From: Candidatus Shapirobacteria bacterium
GTDB taxonomy: Bacteria > Patescibacteriota > Microgenomatia > UBA12405
Reading direction: 5' to 3'
Assembly: GCA_028700345.1 (NCBI GenBank)
Contig: JAQVSW010000003.1
Coordinates: forward strand, 1 to 28,980
DNA: 28,980 bases
Shown here: positions 8,687-17,381 of the stretch, in pieces
Layout: every line of letters begins with the position of its first letter
Position numbering within the stretch: the stretch's first letter is position 1
Translations under genes and position numbers: made by a program
Notes under the pieces: generated by a model
Database searches by the model: none
Seen by the model: the letters and a program-made list of their open reading frames with translations, nothing else
Told to the model about the DNA's origin: nothing

Positions 8687-9622
8687 ATGGCCAAAAGACC
8701 AAATATTTCTGCTGTCATAAATGTTCGCAATGAAGCTAACAATTTATCAAAATGTCTTCGTAGTCTTCGGGATTTTGCTGATGAAATTATTGTTGTTGAC
8801 ATGCATTCAACTGACGGTAGTGTCGCTATCGCTGAAAAATACAACGCTAAGGTTTTTTCATACAGACCCATGAAATACGTTGAGCCAGCTAGAAATTATG
8901 CTCTTTCCAAAGCTACCGGACGCTGGATTATTCTCCTTGATCCCGATGAATATTTAAACAAAACCTTAAAAAAAGAACTTAAAAAAATCACTTTACGGAG
9001 CGATGTTGATTATGTTCACATTCCTAGAAAAAATATAATTCTCGGTAAATGGTTCCGTCACAGCAATTGGTGGCCGGATTATGTTCTTAGATTTTTTAAA
9101 CGCGGTCACGTAGATTGGAAAAAAGAAATTCACAGTCAGCCAGTTGCCAAAGGTAATAATTTAAATCTATTAGATTCAGAAAAATTAGCTATCAGACACA
9201 ACAATTACACTTCACTTTCCCAGTATGTTCACCGAGCCCTTCGTTATTCTTCAGTTCAGGCCGATGAGCTCCATAAAAATAATTATCAGTTAAAAACAAG
9301 CGATTTAATTCTTAAACCAATTCAGGAATTTAATAGTCGTTTTTTTGCCGCTCAAGGCTACAAAGATGGCATTCATGGACTAGCTTTTTCTGTACTTCAA
9401 GCCTTTGCTATTGCTTTAATTTATATTCGCCTTTGGGAGATAAACGGGGCCGAGGAAAAAAATATTTCCAAAGAATCCTTTGTCTCTGCATCTCAAGAAG
9501 CTACCTACGAATATTCATATTGGTTTACTAAATATTTTCGTCAGGAATATCGAACAAACTTTATTAAAATAATTTTTATTAAAATTAGATTATTTTTTGA
9601 TCGCCTCACCAAAAATTTTTAA
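8687..9622 (+). CDS. GT2 glycosyltransferase, WaaE/KdtX-like
   Basis: This 311-residue GT-A protein belongs with the WaaE/LgtF-like GT2 enzymes. Seen motifs: SAVINVRNEANNL (8-20), ADEIIVVDMHSTDGS (31-45) with the nucleotide-binding Asp at 38, EPARNYAL (66-73) and the metal-binding DPDEY at 85-89. WWPDYVLRFF and EIHSQP follow, both typical of this subfamily's acceptor part. The C-terminal portion has an amphipathic or in-plane helix (KDGIHGLAFSVLQAFAIAL) that may attach it to the membrane. It probably adds one sugar to a lipid-linked acceptor in the cytoplasm. The gene at 10539 is a diverged paralogue with the same C-terminal signature. Its stop and the next start share one base (TAATG). Confidence 0.85.
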   Translation: MAKRPNISAVINVRNEANNLSKCLRSLRDFADEIIVVDMHSTDGSVAIAEKYNAKVFSYRPMKYVEPARNYALSKATGRWIILLDPDEYLNKTLKKELKKITLRSDVDYVHIPRKNIILGKWFRHSNWWPDYVLRFFKRGHVDWKKEIHSQPVAKGNNLNLLDSEKLAIRHNNYTSLSQYVHRALRYSSVQADELHKNNYQLKTSDLILKPIQEFNSRFFAAQGYKDGIHGLAFSVLQAFAIALIYIRLWEINGAEEKNISKESFVSASQEATYEYSYWFTKYFRQEYRTNFIKIIFIKIRLFFDRLTKNF

Positions 9623-10542
9623 TGGTCAAAAACATTGCCATTGTTATTTTAAACTGGAATCAGCCTGATCTTACCACAAAAACTATTTCCTCATTTTTAA
9701 AAATTAATTCCAAAAATTTTTCCTATCATCTCTATTTAGTAGATAATAATTCCAGTGATAATTCCTTTCAAGTATTTCAAGAACTTTATAAAAATAATTC
9801 GAAAATTACTTTATTAAAAACTAAATCAAATTTAGGCTATGCTGGGGGTAATAATTATGGAATTAAAAAAGCTTTAGCTAAAAATTATGATTTTATATTA
9901 ATTGCCAACAACGATATTATAGTTGCCCCCGATTTTATAGAAAAACTTTTAATATCTGCCGCTAAAAACCCCAAATCAATTTTATTTCCCAAAATTTACT
10001 TTGCTCCAGGATTTGAATATCACCGTGACCGCTATCAAAAGAGTGAAATAGGAAAAGTCATATGGGCACTCGGAGGTAAAATAGATTGGAATAATGTCTA
10101 TGCCTCAAACGTTGCTATTGATGAGGTTGATCGGGGGCAATATGACCATAAAAAATTTAAAATCGATTTTATAAGTGGTTGTTGTTTAATGGTTCCTAGC
10201 GGTGCCTTTAAAGAAATTGGGTTTTTTGACGATAGATATTTTTTATATCTTGAAGATGTTGATTTTTCCCAGAGAGCCATAAGAGCGGGTTATAAATTAA
10301 AACTTGTGCCAGGCGCTGTAATTTGGCATCTCAACTCCGCCTCTAGTAGTCCCGACAGTCATCTTCAAAATTATTTTATAAGCAGAAACCGTCTTCTTTT
10401 TGGCTATAAATATGCATCTCTCAAAACAAAATTAGCCCTCTTTAGAGAGTCAATTAAATTTTTGTTATCAAAAGACCATTGGCGTCGTCTTGCGGTTAGA
10501 GATTATTATTTAGGCCGTTTTGGCAAAGGTAGCTGGCAATGA
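9622..10542 (+). CDS. GT2 glycosyltransferase, rhamnosyltransferase-like
   Basis: The protein has 306 residues. The GT-A core shows IVILNWNQPDLT (7-18), LVDNNSSDNS (39-48), NLGYAGGNNYGIK (70-82), NND at 96-98 as the DxD equivalent, and SGCCLMVP (185-192). FLYLEDVDF (207-215) carries the likely catalytic-base ED at 211-212. This set is typical of WcaE/RfbN-type GT2 enzymes, often called rhamnosyltransferases, although sugar specificity cannot be inferred. It is soluble or peripheral and should act on the cytoplasmic face, extending the lipid-linked glycan. It is translationally coupled on both sides: TAATG with the previous gene and ATGA with the next. All motif residues are intact. Confidence 0.87.
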   Translation: MVKNIAIVILNWNQPDLTTKTISSFLKINSKNFSYHLYLVDNNSSDNSFQVFQELYKNNSKITLLKTKSNLGYAGGNNYGIKKALAKNYDFILIANNDIIVAPDFIEKLLISAAKNPKSILFPKIYFAPGFEYHRDRYQKSEIGKVIWALGGKIDWNNVYASNVAIDEVDRGQYDHKKFKIDFISGCCLMVPSGAFKEIGFFDDRYFLYLEDVDFSQRAIRAGYKLKLVPGAVIWHLNSASSSPDSHLQNYFISRNRLLFGYKYASLKTKLALFRESIKFLLSKDHWRRLAVRDYYLGRFGKGSWQ

Positions 10543-11321
10543 AACTAAGTATTATAGTTCTTGCCGGTAACGAAGCAGAAGTGATTAAAGACTGCCTTAA
10601 ATCGGCTGCTTTTGCCGATGAAATAATTCTTGTCCTAGCCAATTCTACTGACAATACCAAAAAAATTGCAAAGTCGCTTAAATTGCCAATAAAAATTGTC
10701 GAAACTTTTGACGAATATAACAAAAACTTTAGCAAATGGCGAAATTTAGGCTATAAGGCCGCTAGTAGTGACTGGCTTTTATATCTTGATGCCGACGAAA
10801 GAATCACACAAGAGTTAAAAAATGAGATCCTCCTTACTATTAATTCTAATCAACTATTCAACTATTACGCCATTCCTCGGGCAAATCATTTTCTTGGCAA
10901 GAGAGTCCGCTACGGCGGTTCTTATCCGGACTACGTCAAAAGACTATACTATAAAAAATATTTTTCTGGATATCAGGGCTATTTACACGAAGAACCGATT
11001 GTAAAGGGTGAAATTGGCTATTTAAAAAACGATTTACTTCATTTCACTCACCGCAGCTTAAATTCCATGCTTCAAAAAACTCTTGTCTGGACTGATATGG
11101 AGGCGGAGGCTCTATTTAAAGACGCTCATCCACCAGTTTATTGGTGGCGCTTTCCTAGAATGATGGCTACCAAAGTGTGGCAACGCTTGATTAAAGAGCA
11201 AATGTGGCGTGATGGTATTGTTGGCTGGATTTCAGTCATATTTGAGTCTTTCGACACCTTTATTATTTATGCTAAACTTTGGGAGAAACAAGTTTATGAC
11301 TCTAAAAGCCGCCATCTATGA
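10539..11321 (+). CDS. GT2 glycosyltransferase, WaaE/KdtX-like, variant nucleotide-binding motif
   Basis: The protein has 260 residues, starting at the ATGA overlap with the upstream gene. It has the WaaE/LgtF-like architecture: SIIVLAGNEAEVI (4-16), ADEIILVLANSTDNT (26-40), NFSKWRNLGYKAA (63-75), the metal site DADER at 84-88, YPDYVKRLYY and LHEEP. The C-terminus, RDGIVGWISVIFESF...YAKLWE, matches the gene at 8687. One oddity stands out. Where family members have V-V-D before the STD turn, this protein reads L-V-L-A, so the Asp that normally contacts the nucleotide is missing. The DxD is intact, so it may still be active with altered donor binding. The next gene's preferred start lies 26 nt inside this one. 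Confidence 0.83.
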   Translation: MKLSIIVLAGNEAEVIKDCLKSAAFADEIILVLANSTDNTKKIAKSLKLPIKIVETFDEYNKNFSKWRNLGYKAASSDWLLYLDADERITQELKNEILLTINSNQLFNYYAIPRANHFLGKRVRYGGSYPDYVKRLYYKKYFSGYQGYLHEEPIVKGEIGYLKNDLLHFTHRSLNSMLQKTLVWTDMEAEALFKDAHPPVYWWRFPRMMATKVWQRLIKEQMWRDGIVGWISVIFESFDTFIIYAKLWEKQVYDSKSRHL

Positions 11322-12474
11322 TCCGTATTTAGATACTCTGGGAGGAGGGGAGAGATATTGCCTTAGCGTTGCCGAAATATTACTAAAAAATAAATATAAA
11401 GTCGATATCTTTTGGTCTGGAAATCAAGATATTTTGTCAGTCGCCGAAAAAAGATTTAATTTAAATTTAAAGGAAGTTACCTTAGTTCCGGATATCTTTG
11501 GACTTGTTCCTAAAAAAATCGATTTAATCGAAGATGGCAATTTAAAAACTACCTATAGCCGTCCATTGCCGGCTTTAAACCTTCTTCAAAAAATAAAAAG
11601 TATTTATCAAAAATACAAGGTATTGTCTCAATATGACCTAGTATTCTACCTCAGTGATGGCAGTATTCCCCTTTTATTTTCTAAAAATAACCTACTTCAT
11701 GTTCAGGTCCCCTTTATTTTAAAAGAAAACTATCTGGATAAAATTTTTAATTTTTTCAAAGTCAAATTTATTAAAAAAGTAATCTGCAATTCCCAGTTTA
11801 CTTCTAAATTTTTATCCAATTTTCCCAAAGATAAAGTCAATATTCTTTATCCCCCAGTTGATGTTGAAAAATTTTCTTCTTCGGAAAATAAAGAGAATAT
11901 AATTTTATCTGTTGGTAGGTTCGATAATATTCTCAATGCTAAAAAACAGGATGTCTTAATAGAGGCCTTTAAAAAAATTTATCAAAATAATCGAGAGCTT
12001 AAATGGAGATTAATTTTAGTGGGGGGAAGCCGTGATCTTCCTGAGAAAAATCACTATTTAAATCATCTCAAAAAATTAGCCGCCTCATTCCCAATTGAGT
12101 TTATCGTTAATCCAGAATTTCAGCAGCTAAAAGAAATATATTCAAAATCCAAAATATACTGGCATGCCGCCGGATTTGGAGTTGACGAATATCTTCATCC
12201 TGAGCAGACTGAGCATTTTGGGATGACGGTGGTTGAAGCCATGGATTCGGGCTTAGTGCCTCTGGTAGTTGCCAAAGGTGGCCTGACCGAAATTGTCACC
12301 GAGTCTTTTAATGGATTTACATGGCAAACAATAGATGAATTGGTTGCCAAAACCCAGCTTTTAATCGCAACCCCCTCAGATTTAGAGAAACTTTCAAAAG
12401 CAGCCCATGACTCATCCCAAGTATTTTCCAAAGAAAATTTTGAAACTAAATTTCTTGATTTAATCAGTCAATGA
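11296..12474 (+). CDS. GT4 glycosyltransferase, ALG11/ALG2-like
   Basis: The start is set at the ATG at 11296, giving 392 residues. The longer frame from 11209 adds 29 residues that only shadow the upstream gene, while at 11296 the protein begins with the family's N-terminal strand AIYDPYLDTLGGGER (GGGER at 16-20). A GGGAG-like run (11281-11285) precedes it by about ten bases. GT-B features follow: CNSQFTSKFL (164-173), YPPVD (185-189), SVGRF (205-209), K217 and the EX7E motif with E306-HFG and E314-AMDSG. GGGER near the N-terminus and HPEQTEHFGM recall ALG11-type mannosyltransferases. It should extend the lipid-linked oligosaccharide in the cytoplasm. The sugar is uncertain. The stop overlaps the next start (ATGA). 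Confidence 0.88.
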   Translation: MTLKAAIYDPYLDTLGGGERYCLSVAEILLKNKYKVDIFWSGNQDILSVAEKRFNLNLKEVTLVPDIFGLVPKKIDLIEDGNLKTTYSRPLPALNLLQKIKSIYQKYKVLSQYDLVFYLSDGSIPLLFSKNNLLHVQVPFILKENYLDKIFNFFKVKFIKKVICNSQFTSKFLSNFPKDKVNILYPPVDVEKFSSSENKENIILSVGRFDNILNAKKQDVLIEAFKKIYQNNRELKWRLILVGGSRDLPEKNHYLNHLKKLAASFPIEFIVNPEFQQLKEIYSKSKIYWHAAGFGVDEYLHPEQTEHFGMTVVEAMDSGLVPLVVAKGGLTEIVTESFNGFTWQTIDELVAKTQLLIATPSDLEKLSKAAHDSSQVFSKENFETKFLDLISQ

Positions 12475-13340
12475 AAATTTCAGTAATAGTTACCAACTGG
12501 AATGGTCTGAGGCTTCTAAAAAAGTTTTTAGAAAAAGTTATCATTAATTCTCCCGAGGCTAATGAAATAATTTTAGCCGACGATGCCTCAACCGATAAAA
12601 GTCTAATTTTCGTCAAAAAACTACAAATAAAGTATCCTAAACTGAAAGTAATCACTCATAAAAAAAATATTGGTTTTAGTCGAAATTCAAATCAAGCTGC
12701 CAAAAAAGCAGTGGGTGATCTGCTAGTTTTTTTAAATAATGATATTAATCCTCACCGGGGCTATATAAAAAATTCATTAAAACACTTTAGAGACCCCAAA
12801 GTAATCGGAGTTGGTTTTTCTGAGCTAGGCCATGAAAACTACGGTTCAATTTACTGGAAAAATGGTTATATTCAGCTCCGTCCTGGCTATTCTAAAAAAA
12901 CCCATATTTCTGCATGGGTTTCAGGTGGCTCTTCAATTATTAGAAAAGAATATTTTTTAAAACTTGGTGGCTTTGATAATATTTACGAGCCATTTTATTT
13001 TGAAGATTTTGATTTTGGTTTTCGCGCCTGGCGTTCTGGTTACAAATTACTTTGGGAACCCGGTTCTATTGTCGAACACAAGCATGAAAGTACTACCTCC
13101 AAATTTTCTAAAAGACTTTTAATTTATGTCAAAGAAAGAAATCATTTAATTGCTGTTTTAAGAAATATTACTGATAAAAAATTACTTTTTCAAAACAAAA
13201 TATTTTCTATTCTGCGCGTCCTGTCTGGCCCAAATTATTTAAAAATTATCAGAGCCGCAAAGAGACAAATCAGAAAATTTCCAGAACAAGTCACAAATTA
13301 CAAGCTTACTGATCAAGAAATTTTGAGATTATTCTCATGA
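12471..13340 (+). CDS. GT2 glycosyltransferase, rhamnosyltransferase-like
   Basis: The protein has 289 residues. Motifs are SVIVTNWNG (4-12), ILADDASTDKS (34-44), NIGFSRNSNQAAK (66-78), NND at 89-91 and SGGSSIIRK (151-159). FYFEDFDFGFRAWRSGYK (175-192) carries the ED pair at 178-179. Unlike the gene at 9622, the third motif reads IGFSRNSN instead of LGYAGGNN, and the first Asp motif is ADDAS rather than VDNAS; both variants are seen in GT2 enzymes. The part after about residue 210 is basic and amphipathic, suggesting peripheral membrane attachment. It likely acts on a cytoplasmic lipid-linked acceptor. It shares ATGA junctions with both neighbours and is the last gene of the pyrimidine-rich, CTC/GCC-using part of the operon. 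Confidence 0.86.
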   Translation: MKISVIVTNWNGLRLLKKFLEKVIINSPEANEIILADDASTDKSLIFVKKLQIKYPKLKVITHKKNIGFSRNSNQAAKKAVGDLLVFLNNDINPHRGYIKNSLKHFRDPKVIGVGFSELGHENYGSIYWKNGYIQLRPGYSKKTHISAWVSGGSSIIRKEYFLKLGGFDNIYEPFYFEDFDFGFRAWRSGYKLLWEPGSIVEHKHESTTSKFSKRLLIYVKERNHLIAVLRNITDKKLLFQNKIFSILRVLSGPNYLKIIRAAKRQIRKFPEQVTNYKLTDQEILRLFS

Positions 13341-15742
13341 AAAAAGGAATTAGACTTTTTTTACTACCAATAATCTTTAGTTTGATATTAGCTATTTTTT
13401 TCTACTCACCTTATTTTTTAAAACACTTAATTCCTTCACCTCTTGACATTATTCCAGGAATGTACCTTCCGTGGCTAGATCAACATAGATCTATTTTTCC
13501 AAACGGTGGGCCAGTTAAAAATCCACTCCCCTCAGATGTGGTTTCATTAACATTACCCTTAAGAAGTTATGCAATGGAAATTATAAAAAATAGAGAATGG
13601 CCTCTCTGGAATCCAAGAATCTTATTAGGTGCTCCATTATTAGCCAATTTTCAATCAGCTGTACTAAATCCTCTTAATCTCCTGTATTTATTAAAAACAA
13701 ACTTTATTGATATTTGGTCTATACAAATAATACTCCAACCAGTTCTTGCATTTATATTCTTCTATTTGTTCATTAGTCAATATCAAAAAGATATTTCTTC
13801 TAATATTCTCGGTTCTTTTATTTGGGCGTTTAATGGATTTTTTATTATTTGGTTTCAATATAACACTGTTGTTTATGCTGCACTTTATTTACCACTAGCT
13901 CTTTTTGCCATTTCAAAATTATCTAAAAACTATTTATGGGGATTTTTATTATCGATTAGCCTAGCTCTGTCTGTTTTATCAGGAAATCCACCAGTCACTC
14001 TTATAGTTTTCGGTGCCACATCGCTTTACACCTTCCTTATATATTTCAAAAAACCAAAAATAATTATACTTTCCTTTGTTTTTATATTGTTATCAATTAT
14101 TTATTCTGCTCCTCAATTATTACCTGGATTATCTTCATCAAAAAATTCTATTCGAGACACTGACACTGTTGCTCAAACAGCCAATATTAAATATCTTGAA
14201 CCCATCAAATTGTTAACGATCTTTATTCCTGATTATTTTGGTAATCCATCAACCAGAAACACTTGGAAAAATTCACCCCTATATGACAACTCTACTATTT
14301 ATAATGGTATTTTACCGGTAATTTTATTTATTCTAAGTTTTAGTCTTACTTTTAAAAAGAAACATCGATTACTTATAACTTATAGCTACCTAATAGCTGC
14401 CATTAGTTTTATTTTTATGATTCCTTCGCCGATATCGACATTTATTGGTAATTTAAATATCTTAGGCTTATCTTCAATGGTATTCACTCGCTTCTCGTTC
14501 TTGTTTTCGTTTTCTCTTGCCGTTATCTCATCACTATCTGTGAATTTAATAAAGAAAAATAATTTGGATGTAAAAAAAATTATATTTCCCCTGTCAACTG
14601 TTTTTGTGTTTATTTTTATACCTTTTTCAATTTCATTTTTTCTTAATCGGTATTTTTCTAAAATTCCTACCATTGATTATGACTGGATTACGCAAACCAA
14701 AACTGCCTTCCGTAACTGCTTCTACCCCTTACTATTTTTAATCATCAACGCAATACTTTTACTTAGTCTGTTTATTTTTAAATCACCAAAAATCAAAAAA
14801 ATATTCATAATCACTATCTACTTATTAGCCATCGTTGACCTCAATCGTTTTTTTAAAAAATATAACAGTTTTAGTCCAATAGATAATTTTTATCCAAAGT
14901 CAGAGTTAACAGATTATTTGGAAGCCAATTCCTTTCGTTTTGCCAGAGAAAGTTCCGAAATAATTCCATCCAACATGTGGCTTATGTATCCAACTCTTCA
15001 AACTCCGTCTGGCTATGACACCACCTATAGCAAAGATTATGGTCAAATTATTTCCTTAATTAACGGTGGTAGTTTGAACAACAGCAGTAATCGTTATCTT
15101 GAAATTGATAAATTTGATTCACCACTTTTAGATTTACTCTCAATTGACCATGTCGTAGCTACCAAAAAAGACAGAAATGGTCTTTCTATAGGTGGTTCTC
15201 TACCAATCACTCTAATTAACAAAAAGTTTGAAATATTGAATGATTTTGGAAGGTATGTTGTTCTAAAAAACTTATCTAATCTTCCGTTTGTCAGACCAAT
15301 TAAACAAATATATTATTCTGATAACATTGATCAAACAGAAAAACTTCTAAATAATTCCAATATAAGTGAAATCGGTATTCTGTACACAAAACTTAATGAT
15401 ATTGAGAAACTAGACGACCAAATTAAAATTTCCAATCTAGAAGTTAAGTCTCAAAGGATATCCTTTATCACATCAGATAATAATATAGATTTACCCTCGT
15501 TTTTAATAATAAGTCAAAATTTTGAAAATGGCTGGAAATTAAAAATTGATAATAATTTTTCTGAAGTATACAATACTAATCATACTTTTATTGGATTATT
15601 GCTTCCACCTGGCAACCATAAAATAGTTTTAGAGTATAAACCAGACATATTTTTCAATTCACTCAAATTATCTATTATTGGTGTATCCCTATCCTTGCTA
15701 TATCTACTAATTAACCTATTATGGAAAAAGAAACAACTCTAA
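13337..15742 (+). CDS. YfhO-like large membrane protein (probable GT-C glycosyltransferase)
   Basis: The protein has 801 residues, the longest in the window. Helix 1 (about 7-25) is followed by a long outer loop with PLPSDVVSLTLPLRSY (63-78) and the strongly YfhO-like WPLWNPRILLGAPLLAN (88-104). About a dozen helices follow, then an extracytoplasmic beta-rich domain from about residue 500. Near the C-terminus the YfhO signature ENGWKLKIDNN and LLPPGNHKIVLEYKP appears just before a last helix, as in Bacillus YfhO (PF09586). YfhO proteins are linked to glycosylation of teichoic-type polymers, and a GT-C role is inferred. Codons shift here to AGA, CCA and GGA. It overlaps the preceding GT2 by ATGA; its last 22 bases hold the start of a broken GT2 remnant. 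Confidence 0.82.
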   Translation: MKKGIRLFLLPIIFSLILAIFFYSPYFLKHLIPSPLDIIPGMYLPWLDQHRSIFPNGGPVKNPLPSDVVSLTLPLRSYAMEIIKNREWPLWNPRILLGAPLLANFQSAVLNPLNLLYLLKTNFIDIWSIQIILQPVLAFIFFYLFISQYQKDISSNILGSFIWAFNGFFIIWFQYNTVVYAALYLPLALFAISKLSKNYLWGFLLSISLALSVLSGNPPVTLIVFGATSLYTFLIYFKKPKIIILSFVFILLSIIYSAPQLLPGLSSSKNSIRDTDTVAQTANIKYLEPIKLLTIFIPDYFGNPSTRNTWKNSPLYDNSTIYNGILPVILFILSFSLTFKKKHRLLITYSYLIAAISFIFMIPSPISTFIGNLNILGLSSMVFTRFSFLFSFSLAVISSLSVNLIKKNNLDVKKIIFPLSTVFVFIFIPFSISFFLNRYFSKIPTIDYDWITQTKTAFRNCFYPLLFLIINAILLLSLFIFKSPKIKKIFIITIYLLAIVDLNRFFKKYNSFSPIDNFYPKSELTDYLEANSFRFARESSEIIPSNMWLMYPTLQTPSGYDTTYSKDYGQIISLINGGSLNNSSNRYLEIDKFDSPLLDLLSIDHVVATKKDRNGLSIGGSLPITLINKKFEILNDFGRYVVLKNLSNLPFVRPIKQIYYSDNIDQTEKLLNNSNISEIGILYTKLNDIEKLDDQIKISNLEVKSQRISFITSDNNIDLPSFLIISQNFENGWKLKIDNNFSEVYNTNHTFIGLLLPPGNHKIVLEYKPDIFFNSLKLSIIGVSLSLLYLLINLLWKKKQL

Positions 15743-15819
15743 GTATCATCATTTTAACCTGGAACACCGTTGAAACAATCCTGGGGTGTATAAAAAGCAT
15801 TAAAAATCAAAAAATATAA
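15721..15819 (+). pseudogene. Truncated GT2 remnant (N-terminal 32 codons)
   Basis: A short frame starts with ATG at 15721, inside the last 22 bases of the YfhO-like gene, and stops with TAA at 15817-15819. It encodes 32 residues whose core, LSIIILTWNTVETILGCIKS, is the first strand and helix of a GT2 rhamnosyltransferase-like enzyme. It aligns without gaps to the start of the intact GT2 at 17378 (TWNT, KC/GCI and SIKN shared), with about 65% identity over 72 bases by hand count. Everything after SIKNQ is missing. The sequence then becomes a pure A/T run leading into the next gene at 15831. It reads as a GT2 gene cut off when the following gene was inserted, or by deletion. Confidence 0.7.
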
Positions 15820-15830
15820 TTTTTTAAAAA
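15815..15830 (+). promoter_or_regulatory. Candidate -10 element at a rearrangement junction
   Basis: A perfect TATAAT sits at 15815-15820, ten bases before the ATG at 15831, where the GT2 remnant ends. No good -35 is seen at the usual distance. If used, transcription would start within a few bases of the ATG, giving an almost leaderless mRNA. The sequence is so AT-rich that a chance match is quite possible. Confidence 0.25.
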
Positions 15831-17381
15831 ATGAAAAATTTTTTAAGACACAAAAACATTATTTTCTATATCATTTCTATATCTCTTTTAAGTATTTTTT
15901 CCTACCGCTTTTACTATATTAAATGGTTGGGATATGAAAGAATTCCCGAGACAACTATTTTTGACGAAAGAGATTACCCTTTTGTTGGTTATACATTTCG
16001 AAAAACAGGTGTTCCTACTGGTTGGTCAATGATGGGTGTTTACAAATCACTAAGCGATCATAAACAACACAAGGATATTTCATTTAATGGAATTAGCATT
16101 ACAGCGGCAAACCAACTTCCAAGCATTAAAAATAAAAATATATTTAATTATCCAATAACATATGTTACCGATGTCGACATAGGTAAAGGAAAAGAAACAA
16201 TTACACTTGTACAGCCATTTTTTGATCATCCCATTATTGGTAGTTATATATTTTCTTTAGGTATAAAAAGCCAAGTAACCACATTTGATAGCATAAAACC
16301 AGAAGAATACCGTCAAGTTTCGCTGTACTTATCTTTACTTACAGGTATTTTAATTTTTGTTTTTAGTTATTTACTTTATAAAAATTATATTGTTTCTGCA
16401 TTATCCTTTATTATATATTCTACTGTTCCTACATATGTTTTAATGTCTAGATTTGCATTACTTGAAAATATATTGATTCCTCTATCACTCATAAGTTTTT
16501 CTTTTGTACTACTTTTTTTAAAAAATAAGACTAAAAAAAGATCATTTATACTCCTAGTGCTTGCAGGTATTTTTACCGGTTTTGGATTTTTAACTAAAAT
16601 GTCTGGTGCTTATATTGTCCTTACAATACTGTTATTTTTGTACAAAAATAAAATCAAACTTATAAATTATCTTTATTTTATACTTCCTTTTTTAATAATC
16701 AGTGGCCTTTTCTATGTATATATGTATTACTTAGCACCTGACTTATTTTTAAAACTTCTTTTTGACCAAGCCAGTAGAGGTTTTTTTGGACCATTAAGTT
16801 TTTTGTTTTCAATACTTGGTCCAAACTTTAAATATTTTCCTAAAGAGTCATATTGGTTGTTTGGAATTATTTCGTTAATAACTATATGTAATAAGGATTT
16901 AAAAAAGCATTCTTATCTATTAATCAGTTTTTTAACCTATTTATTTGTCTTTTTATTTTTAGGTGGGTCAAATTATCCCTGGTATTCTATTCCATTTTTA
17001 CCATTTCTGGTTATTGCATCTGGCTATTTTCTATTTGATTTAATTGCTAATGCGAACATCATAAATTTAGTTGTATTTTATGTACTTCCATTTTGCTCAT
17101 CCTTCTACTGGGGTTATTTTGTACACCGGCCAGAAACTAACAATTATTTGATTTTCCGTCTTTCTATAATATTTTTCCTTGTCATTTATTTTATAAATCA
17201 AAGTATAAATTTTAAATTTAAAATTTATAACAAAAATTTTATATTAGGGAAACTTATTTGGACCATTGCGATAATTTTAGTTTTTTGGCAAATCAACAAA
17301 TGGAATTATCAAGGATTTTTGTATATTATTTCTCATTGGACAAGGCTACCTGAAATATTTACACTATCAGACAAATTATGA
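15831..17381 (+). CDS. GT39/PMT-like membrane glycosyltransferase with an enlarged first outer loop
   Basis: The protein has 516 residues. Helix 1 (about 9-25) is followed by FDERDY with D45-E46, the expected GT-C catalytic pair. DHP (132-134) then matches the HPP/DHP motif of PMT_2 enzymes. About 85 residues separate the two, far more than in the other GT39-like genes here, and the insert is polar (GWSMMGVYKS, NYPITYVTD). The motif SRFALLEN (about 203-210) is the conserved PMT_2 helix start. About ten helices follow; the C-terminus has no large soluble tail. It should use a polyprenyl-phosphate sugar on the outer membrane face. It starts 11 nt after the GT2 remnant and overlaps the next GT2 by ATGA, so an intact coupled pair sits beside a broken GT2. 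Confidence 0.8.
   Translation: MKNFLRHKNIIFYIISISLLSIFSYRFYYIKWLGYERIPETTIFDERDYPFVGYTFRKTGVPTGWSMMGVYKSLSDHKQHKDISFNGISITAANQLPSIKNKNIFNYPITYVTDVDIGKGKETITLVQPFFDHPIIGSYIFSLGIKSQVTTFDSIKPEEYRQVSLYLSLLTGILIFVFSYLLYKNYIVSALSFIIYSTVPTYVLMSRFALLENILIPLSLISFSFVLLFLKNKTKKRSFILLVLAGIFTGFGFLTKMSGAYIVLTILLFLYKNKIKLINYLYFILPFLIISGLFYVYMYYLAPDLFLKLLFDQASRGFFGPLSFLFSILGPNFKYFPKESYWLFGIISLITICNKDLKKHSYLLISFLTYLFVFLFLGGSNYPWYSIPFLPFLVIASGYFLFDLIANANIINLVVFYVLPFCSSFYWGYFVHRPETNNYLIFRLSIIFFLVIYFINQSINFKFKIYNKNFILGKLIWTIAIILVFWQINKWNYQGFLYIISHWTRLPEIFTLSDKL

Noticed and set aside
11209..11295. Longer N-terminus for the GT4 gene
   Set aside because: The extra 29 residues overlap the upstream GT2 coding sequence, and family homology begins at the MTLKAAIYDP start at 11296.
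15800..15850. A/T palindrome-like run as a transcription terminator
   Set aside because: It has no GC stem and overlaps the start codon of the next gene, so it is better read as low-complexity junction sequence.
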